From positions 4,394 through 14,373 of the forward strand of contig DKLE01000041.1 in NCBI GenBank assembly GCA_002455605.1: a DNA stretch of 9,980 nt, in the 5' to 3' direction. Below are positions 5,316 through 9,980 of the stretch, piece by piece. How positions within the stretch are numbered: the stretch's first letter is position 1; every line of letters starts with the position of its first letter. The DNA is from Firmicutes bacterium UBA6648 (GTDB taxonomy: Bacteria > Bacillota > Clostridia > Peptostreptococcales > Anaerovoracaceae). The position numbers and the translations under genes were made by a program. The notes beneath the pieces were generated by a model. That model saw only the letters and a list, made by a program, of their open reading frames with translations. It had not been told where the DNA came from and made no database searches.

Positions 5316-7697
5316 TTATCTTTTTAAATCGATTAAGCTTGGATAAATGTATCCGGAATTTAGATCAGATGGACTAATTACATTGCCTTTTTCATCCGTA
5401 GTAGAAATGGAAATTGGAGGGACAACACCTCCGCCATCAGAAATGACAGAAGAGCTCTCACTGGTAGCAGCTTCTTCAATCCTGTAAGTATATTCCCAGA
5501 CTTTTGAAGTATCTTTATTATTTAGGTAATTGGTCAACAATTGAAAACCGTCATCTAATTTTACTTTTACTTGTCCCGAAAGCTGTTCTTTTGAAAGTTT
5601 CATAACAATACTCTTTGAAGATCCGGAATCTTCAGCTCCTATATCTGTGTCACAGGTTCCTGTCAACCAAAAACAATTTGTAAGCTTAGCTCTATTCCTG
5701 CCTGTTAACGAGCCAATCCCGTTGCTTCCCTTTACCTCTCCGGCATTATAGGAACGTTGAATGGGTGCATAGTTTAATCCTGTCAATCCTCCTGCTGAAT
5801 TTGTGGCTTTAATCGTTCCTGTATTGTAACAATTAAAAATTTTATCTTTGCTTAAGCCTGCAATACCGCCAGCATTGGAATTAGCAGTTACGTTTCCGTC
5901 ATTATAACATTTTTGGATGCGCCCTTCTCCCGTATTCTGATAGGCTACAATTCCTCCCGCTTCCGTATCTGCAATAATTTTTCCTTTATTATAGCATTTT
6001 TCTATGTCACCTTCGTTGCTTCCTACTATACCGCCGGAATTTTTTCCGTTTATTTCTCCAGTATTGTAACAATCACTTATTTTAGTCCTGTCCCCTTTAG
6101 CATATCCGATAACCCCGCCGTTAGCTCCTTCCCCGGAAAGTTCTCCCGTGTTATAGCAATCTGTGATATAAACTCCATAAGACGAACCGTCTACCTGTCC
6201 GGCCACACCTCCTGCGAAATTAGCAGAGCTGCTTACTTTTCCTGCATTACTGCACTTTTCAATGTTGACAGTCGCGGAAGAAGCTGCAATATATCCAACT
6301 ACACCCCCAGTCTTTGATTTACCTTTTACGGTGCCTTTGTTTACACAACTATACAAAGCATCGCCTTCCACGTCCATAGTACCGACTATACCCCCGGTAT
6401 TTGTACTGGTTCCTTCCACAGTTCCTTTGTTAATATTACTCTTTATGTTCTGTTTGGAGTATCCGACGATACCTCCCACATTGCTTTGCCCTGTAACAGT
6501 ACTGTCTGATCCCAATACACAATTTGTTATGCTTCCTTTATTATATCCTACAATTCCACCCACATAAGCGGAGCCTTTTATGGTGGATTTTTCAATCGTT
6601 AAGCCGTCAATGGTACTTTTTGAATCCACATATCCGAAAAGCCCTGCATGCCCAGCTATATTTCCCAGTTCCGTACTGCCTTTAACCGTACCTGTTATAT
6701 TCAACCCGCTGATGCTGTGGCTGTTTCCGTCAAAATTGCCCACGAAAGGATTATCCTCTGTGCCGATAGGTTCGAAATTGCCCTCGCTCCAATTTGGCGC
6801 ACTTGTTGAGGTATTCGGCACTGTCGTAGCAAAATCAGAAGTAATCTTGATATCTTTTGTTAATTTATAATAACCGCCCTCACTCATATGTATCCGTATG
6901 TGATTGAGCTGGGCCTCTGTTGACACTTCATAAGGGTCCTTTGCAGTCCCTGTCCCTACGGTAAAAGCTCCGGCGGTCACCGAGTGAGCTCGTTGGCAGC
7001 CTGCCGTTCCTGTAGGCGTAGTAGTCTCAGGAGCTGGTGTAACCCCAGTAGCTCCCGGGCCTTTTATAACTGTTTCTTTCTTTTTTACATTTAACAGCAG
7101 TGTCGCCGCTTCCGCTCTTGTCAAAGCCATAGTGGGTCTGAAGTTTCCCTCATTATCTCCCTGCATATATCCTTTTTGAAACATGATATTTACATAAGGC
7201 AGGGCCCATTCTCCTATAATTGCGGCATCCTTAGCTGTTGAAGCATTCTTAGAGGTATCCAGATTCTCTGTTGATATAACAGAGGCCACAACTTTGGCTG
7301 CCTCTTGTCTTGAAATCATCTGCCCTACGCCGAAAGCTCCGTCTTCATACCCTTTTGTTATGCCTGCCGCCACAGCAGTTTTGATCGTGGGTACATACCA
7401 TTCAATAGGATCTACATCCTTAAAGGAAACCGCAGTATTGGCAGTATCCGGCTTAACGGTTAATACATTGACAATCAGTTTATAAAATTCTTCCCTCTTC
7501 ATCAGGTTATCCGGCAAAAAATTACCCTCCGGATAGCCCCCTACAATGCCTAAAGAAGCCGCTTCATTGATAATTGACTGCCCCCAGTGTCCGTTAATAT
7601 CCGTAAATTTATCCGTATCCGCCGACGCGAAGCCCACATTGGTTGTTAAAACCAGTACTGCTGACAGCATTCCCGCCAGTATTTTTTTCTTTATCAC
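5316..7697 (-). CDS. SLH-anchored GLUG-repeat adhesin-like protein (793 aa)
   Basis: Large surface protein. Residues 1-26 are a signal peptide (cut near ASA-DT). Three canonical SLH domains follow at about 29-75 (GGYPEGNFLPD), 88-140 and 158-203 (GDNEGNFRP, TRAEA). A Pro/Thr-rich linker (about 215-230) leads to a segment GTGTAKDPYEVST (248-260) typical of the start of GLUG-repeat or beta-helix surface proteins. About twelve GLUG-type repeats span 350-680, and a 110-residue tail ends without an LPXTG sorting signal, in keeping with SLH anchoring. The start codon is GTG (7695-7697), supported by AGGAGG about 9 nt upstream (7707-7712) and a good signal peptide. It has its own promoter and lies directly after the symporter terminator. 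Arg codons are mixed, suggesting modest expression. GLUG proteins are usually described as adhesins; the ligand is unknown. Confidence 0.88.
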   Translation of the reverse strand: MIKKKILAGMLSAVLVLTTNVGFASADTDKFTDINGHWGQSIINEAASLGIVGGYPEGNFLPDNLMKREEFYKLIVNVLTVKPDTANTAVSFKDVDPIEWYVPTIKTAVAAGITKGYEDGAFGVGQMISRQEAAKVVASVISTENLDTSKNASTAKDAAIIGEWALPYVNIMFQKGYMQGDNEGNFRPTMALTRAEAATLLLNVKKKETVIKGPGATGVTPAPETTTPTGTAGCQRAHSVTAGAFTVGTGTAKDPYEVSTEAQLNHIRIHMSEGGYYKLTKDIKITSDFATTVPNTSTSAPNWSEGNFEPIGTEDNPFVGNFDGNSHSISGLNITGTVKGSTELGNIAGHAGLFGYVDSKSTIDGLTIEKSTIKGSAYVGGIVGYNKGSITNCVLGSDSTVTGQSNVGGIVGYSKQNIKSNINKGTVEGTSTNTGGIVGTMDVEGDALYSCVNKGTVKGKSKTGGVVGYIAASSATVNIEKCSNAGKVSSSANFAGGVAGQVDGSSYGVYITDCYNTGELSGEGANGGVIGYAKGDRTKISDCYNTGEINGKNSGGIVGSNEGDIEKCYNKGKIIADTEAGGIVAYQNTGEGRIQKCYNDGNVTANSNAGGIAGLSKDKIFNCYNTGTIKATNSAGGLTGLNYAPIQRSYNAGEVKGSNGIGSLTGRNRAKLTNCFWLTGTCDTDIGAEDSGSSKSIVMKLSKEQLSGQVKVKLDDGFQLLTNYLNNKDTSKVWEYTYRIEEAATSESSSVISDGGGVVPPISISTTDEKGNVISPSDLNSGYIYPSLIDLKR
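5658..6650 (-). repeat. About twelve GLUG-type protein repeats
   Basis: Residues 350-680 of the 793-aa protein consist of units of about 25-31 residues with the pattern GGIVGY-x(n)-I-x-x-CYNTG-x-(I/V)-x-G. The central and C-terminal units (510-635) are the most regular, each with a CYN or SYN core; the first units are more diverged. Unit length varies, so the DNA does not form an exact tandem repeat. The regular Gly/Asn/Cys spacing suggests a beta-solenoid. Confidence 0.85.
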
Positions 7698-7756
7698 TTT
7701 CTTAACCTCCTCTCATCCCTGTGACGTTAGAGTTACATGCTTACGCATATATTTCC

Positions 7757-7785
7757 ATTATATATCCTGCTTTAAAGACTGTCTA
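7757..7785 (-). promoter_or_regulatory. Promoter of the 793-aa SLH/GLUG gene
   Basis: On the minus strand TAGACA (7780-7785, 5 of 6 consensus), 17 bp, then a perfect TATAAT (7757-7762). Start near 7750, leader about 50 nt. It lacks the TGTAA double motif found at the other SLH promoters. Confidence 0.75.
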
Positions 7786-7789
7786 CCAT

Positions 7790-7818
7790 AAAAAAGACTG
7801 CTCTATCCAAGCAGTCTT
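7790..7818 (-). terminator. Intrinsic terminator of the symporter gene
   Basis: On the minus strand AAGACTGCT and AGCAGTCTT (7794-7802 with 7810-7818) form a perfect 9-bp stem with a 7-nt loop, followed by a T-run. It begins 18 nt past the symporter stop codon and separates that gene from the SLH cluster promoter. Confidence 0.92.
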
Positions 7819-7836
7819 CTCTCAAATTATTTTATA

Positions 7837-9309
7837 TTATTTCATTATTTTACTGACTAGCGGGACGCTTATAATAGAAACAAGCATGGCTGCAACCCCC
7901 ATTTGAGGGGCTAAAGCCTTAGCCTCTGCGAAGCCCACCGTACTGCAAAAATATATCATTGCACCGCCCACTACAACTGTTCCGCTCAGCAAACCCGCCC
8001 ATGCACCGGCTTTTGTTACTTTAGAGGAATAAATACCCCAAAGGAACGGCCCTATAAAGGAACCAGCCACAACGCCCCAGGAAAAGGACATCAAATTTAC
8101 AATAAAAGAAATATTCATGGTTGCAAAGATGAAAGACAAGCTGATAAATAAAATGCATAGAAATCTCATAATAACCATTTGTTGCTTATCCTTTATATTT
8201 GGCTTTACCTCTCCTATCAAGTCCACGGAAACCGCCGAGCTTGAAGACAAAACAATAGCCGAAAGAGTAGACATGGATGCCGACAAAAGCAGCAGCAGGA
8301 TCACACTCAAAACAATGATTGAAAATACATTGGAAGTAAGCGATTGAATCAAGAGACTGGGCATAACTCCGTCAAAGCCTCCGGCCACATCCGGCATCCC
8401 ATTTTCTGCTGTGGGAAGAAATAATCTGGAAAGAGACCCCGTAAAATATGCTCCTGCTCCGATAAAAAGTGCAAACAAAGTAGAAATTATAGTTGCAATC
8501 TTTATACTGCTCTCATCTTTTACCGCATAATATTTATGTACCATTTGAGGAAGCCCCCATACACCGAAGCTGGTGAGCAGTATATTGGTAATTAAAAATG
8601 AAGCACTGTTCCCTCCGGTTAAATCTACAAGCTGTGTATCAATAGCAGATAATCTCGGAATAATTTGCGAAAATCCCCCTACTTCCGGCCGGTTAACCAA
8701 TATTATAATCATAGCCACAAGACCTATTATCATAATAAGTCCTTGTACCAAATCATTCAGAGCAGTGGCCACATAACCTCCCAAAACCAAATAAACTCCG
8801 GTCAGAGCAGCCACCATAAACATACAAACTGCCGGATCCGCGCCTTCATAAATAGCACTAAACATGGTTCCCAGCCCCTTATACACAGAAGCTGAATACG
8901 GTATTAAAAATACAAAAATGATTATGGCTGAAAAAAGCTTCATGCCCTTTGAATCATATCGGGCAGAAAAAAATTCAGGCATTGTTCTTGCATTCAGTTC
9001 TCTGGTCATATTTCTTGTTCTCTTTGCCATCACCTTCCATGCCAGCCAGCAGCCTAAAACTGCATTGCCCACACCGATCCACATACTTCCCAGTCCGATG
9101 TTCCATCCATGCATCCCCGCATAGCCTATAAAGATTACTGCTGAGAAATAAGAAGTCCCATAAGAAAAAGCCGATAACCAGGGCCCCATACTGCGGCCTC
9201 CCAGCAAGAATCCCTCTACTGTTCCTGCTTTTTTCGTGCTTATTATTCCTATGCTCAGCATAATGACAATAAACACAGCCAATGAAATCGTCGTAATTAA
9301 TTGCGTCAT
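7837..9309 (-). CDS. Sodium:solute symporter (SSS family, PutP-like)
   Basis: Inner-membrane sodium-coupled uptake carrier of the SSS family, 490 aa, the usual length. Nearly the whole chain is hydrophobic, with about 12-13 membrane segments. Family marks are FLLGGRSMGPW (34-44) before the second helix, FGVWGLPQMVHKY (248-260), and the SMSTLSA stretch (345-351), where Ser347 and Thr348 match the PutP sodium-site pair in helix 8. The substrate cannot be read from the sequence; proline-like or other small organic acids are possible. The start was set at ATG 9309, 10 nt from AGGAGG (9320-9325); an in-frame TTG at 9315 sits only 4 nt from it and is the less likely alternative. It has its own terminator and is divergent from the acyltransferase. 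Confidence 0.88.
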   Translation of the reverse strand: MTQLITTISLAVFIVIMLSIGIISTKKAGTVEGFLLGGRSMGPWLSAFSYGTSYFSAVIFIGYAGMHGWNIGLGSMWIGVGNAVLGCWLAWKVMAKRTRNMTRELNARTMPEFFSARYDSKGMKLFSAIIIFVFLIPYSASVYKGLGTMFSAIYEGADPAVCMFMVAALTGVYLVLGGYVATALNDLVQGLIMIIGLVAMIIILVNRPEVGGFSQIIPRLSAIDTQLVDLTGGNSASFLITNILLTSFGVWGLPQMVHKYYAVKDESSIKIATIISTLFALFIGAGAYFTGSLSRLFLPTAENGMPDVAGGFDGVMPSLLIQSLTSNVFSIIVLSVILLLLLSASMSTLSAIVLSSSSAVSVDLIGEVKPNIKDKQQMVIMRFLCILFISLSFIFATMNISFIVNLMSFSWGVVAGSFIGPFLWGIYSSKVTKAGAWAGLLSGTVVVGGAMIYFCSTVGFAEAKALAPQMGVAAMLVSIISVPLVSKIMK

Positions 9310-9328
9310 ATTCAATTTTCCTCCTAAA

Positions 9329-9391
9329 CTACACGCCTACATTCCGGTCTTCCGGATTAAAATAAGTAATATCTCCTGCTTTGCGCCTCAT
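9329..9391 (-). other. Short open frame just before the symporter (20 codons), uncertain
   Basis: A frame beginning ATG and encoding MRRKAGDITYFNPEDRNVGV stops with TAG 3 nt before the symporter ribosome binding site, the spacing expected of an upstream operon gene. Its only upstream purine stretch (GGTAGGG) is a weak binding site. The same frame is open further upstream to 9544 apart from one TGA at 9407-9409. It could be a leader peptide, the tail of a decayed gene, or chance. I recognise no family. Confidence 0.25.
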
Positions 9392-9521
9392 GCGCCCTAC
9401 CGCCCGTCAGCTTGCATTAGCTTTGATGTTTATGTAAGCTGAGGACATACTACATTCTGTCATATTAAGATATTTGAACAAATTTTGCAATAGTTTTTGT
9501 TCTTTTACCCAAAGCTTCTCA

Positions 9522-9541
9522 CTGCATGCTTCGTCATGCAG
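9522..9541. repeat. Perfect 7-bp hairpin in the symporter leader
   Basis: CTGCATG and CATGCAG enclose a 6-nt loop CTTCGT. No T-run follows on either strand, so it is not an intrinsic terminator. On the minus strand it would lie near the 5' end of the symporter transcript, where it could protect the mRNA or bind a regulator. Confidence 0.5.
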
Positions 9542-9559
9542 AAATTAAATTAAAGTTTT

Positions 9560-9565
9560 ATTATA
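9560..9565 (-). promoter_or_regulatory. Candidate -10 box for the symporter
   Basis: A perfect TATAAT on the minus strand in an AT-rich setting, but no good -35 hexamer at 16-18 bp. If used, it gives a leader of about 245 nt. Confidence 0.3.
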
Positions 9566-9580
9566 TCTTACCGATATATA

Positions 9581-9609
9581 TTGCAGTGTCTCTTATCTGC
9601 TATTATAAT
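9581..9609 (+). promoter_or_regulatory. Candidate promoter of the acyltransferase gene
   Basis: TTGCAG (9581-9586), 17 bp, then a perfect TATAAT (9604-9609) on the plus strand; predicted start near 9616 with a leader of about 45 nt. The -35 matches only in its TTG core. Confidence 0.5.
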
Positions 9610-9660
9610 TATTTTAATATCCATTAATTGGATTCAACTAGTATGAACTGGGAGGCTTTC

Positions 9661-9980
9661 ATGGAAACTCAACGTATATCAGAAAGATTGATAAATTACG
9701 ATATATTACGTATATTGGCAGCATATCTGATCGTTATGCTGCATCTCTCGGTACAATACGTAAACAAGGCTCCTGCTTCCGTGGAAGAATATCTTCAATG
9801 GCAGCAGTCTGTAAAGCTGGCTGCATTGTCCCGGCCGGGAGTCCCAATCTTTGTCATGTTGAGCGGTGCTTTTTTGCTGCGATCCGATAAGGAAGTTTCA
9901 TTGAAGACAATATTTAAAAAATATCTTCCTAAGCTAGTTTTAATTTTTGTTTTCTGGTCCTTTTTTTATTCTCTGTCTGA
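9661..9980 (+). CDS. Membrane acyltransferase, acyltransferase-3 family (5' part, cut by window end)
   Basis: Integral membrane protein of the acyltransferase-3 family, which moves acyl groups (often acetyl) onto sugars of surface polysaccharides, lipids or peptidoglycan. The 106 visible residues hold the N-terminal family hallmarks: YDILRILAAYLIVMLHLS (13-30), with the conserved helix-1 His at 28, and the RPGVPIFVMLSGAFLL segment (58-73) that normally forms the second helix. A third hydrophobic segment starts near 90. The frame stays open to the window end; full members have about 330-380 residues. The ATG at 9661 has GGGAGG 5 nt upstream; an in-frame ATG at 9643 lacks such a site. It is divergent from the symporter and could modify the glycans displayed with the nearby SLH proteins, but the acceptor is unknown. 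Confidence 0.85.
   Translation, partial: METQRISERLINYDILRILAAYLIVMLHLSVQYVNKAPASVEEYLQWQQSVKLAALSRPGVPIFVMLSGAFLLRSDKEVSLKTIFKKYLPKLVLIFVFWSFFYSLS

Larger units (their letters stand above)
9310..9660. other. Divergent intergenic region between symporter and acyltransferase
   Basis: About 350 nt with outward promoters for both genes and a relatively GC-rich stretch (9380-9410). Contents: the symporter ribosome binding site (9320-9325), a weak open frame (9329-9544), an inverted repeat TCAGCTT/AAGCTGA (9407-9413 with 9436-9442), a hairpin at 9522-9541 and two promoter candidates. I see no match to a riboswitch family I know. Confidence 0.5.

Noticed and set aside
5658..6650. CRISPR-like or tandem DNA repeat array
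   Set aside because: Units vary in length and sequence at DNA level and remain in one reading frame; they are protein repeats.
5913..6870. Several plus-strand open frames opposite the GLUG repeats
   Set aside because: They mirror the repetitive minus-strand coding region; their Pro/Thr-rich periodic sequence is a by-product of the repeats.
9310..9315. TTG start for the symporter
   Set aside because: Only 4 nt from AGGAGG; the ATG at 9309 is spaced better, though both remain possible.
8117..9442. Plus-strand open frames opposite the symporter gene
   Set aside because: All are shadows of the membrane protein gene without ribosome binding sites or recognisable domains.

Overview
The window is AT-rich and looks like a piece of a low-GC, monoderm Clostridia-type Firmicute chromosome. 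The reasons are strong AGGAGG-type ribosome binding sites, sigma-A-like promoters with perfect TATAAT boxes, an Arg codon preference for AGA, and four exported proteins with S-layer homology (SLH) domains, which bind pyruvylated secondary cell wall polymer. The species cannot be named from sequence alone.

Layout. From 129 to 7697 there are four consecutive minus-strand genes for SLH proteins. Read 5' to 3' on the minus strand they are: a 793-aa adhesin-like protein with three SLH domains and about twelve GLUG-type repeats (5316-7697, GTG start); a 206-aa protein that is almost nothing but SLH domains (4607-5227); a 463-aa SLH protein 19 nt further on (3196-4587); and an 857-aa SLH protein (129-2702). 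The last looks like the major S-layer protein: it has tandem promoters, a leader of up to about 260 nt, a very biased Arg codon choice and its own terminator. Upstream on the minus strand (7837-9309) lies a sodium:solute symporter with its own terminator. At the right edge a divergent plus-strand gene (9661 onward, cut by the window end) encodes a membrane acyltransferase of the acyltransferase-3 family.

How they fit together. This is a cell-surface locus. The SLH proteins would be exported by the Sec pathway and held on the wall by their SLH domains. The 857-aa and 463-aa proteins are paralogues that share both the N-terminal SLH arrangement and a C-terminal region of about 170-185 residues. 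The 206-aa protein shares the SLH part only. The acyltransferase could modify a surface glycan, but that is inference from family and position. The symporter has no evident link to the surface genes.

Most interesting signal. An 18-bp direct-repeat motif, TGTAAYATNNNTGTAATA (11-bp period), occurs three times: at the -35 end of the distal promoter of the 857-aa gene, at the same place in the promoter of the 206-aa gene, and in inverted orientation just upstream of the proximal promoter of the 857-aa gene. It looks like the operator of an undescribed regulator co-controlling the SLH genes. A second candidate is a compact multi-tier hairpin ending in a U-tract at 3040-3128, which may be more than a plain terminator.
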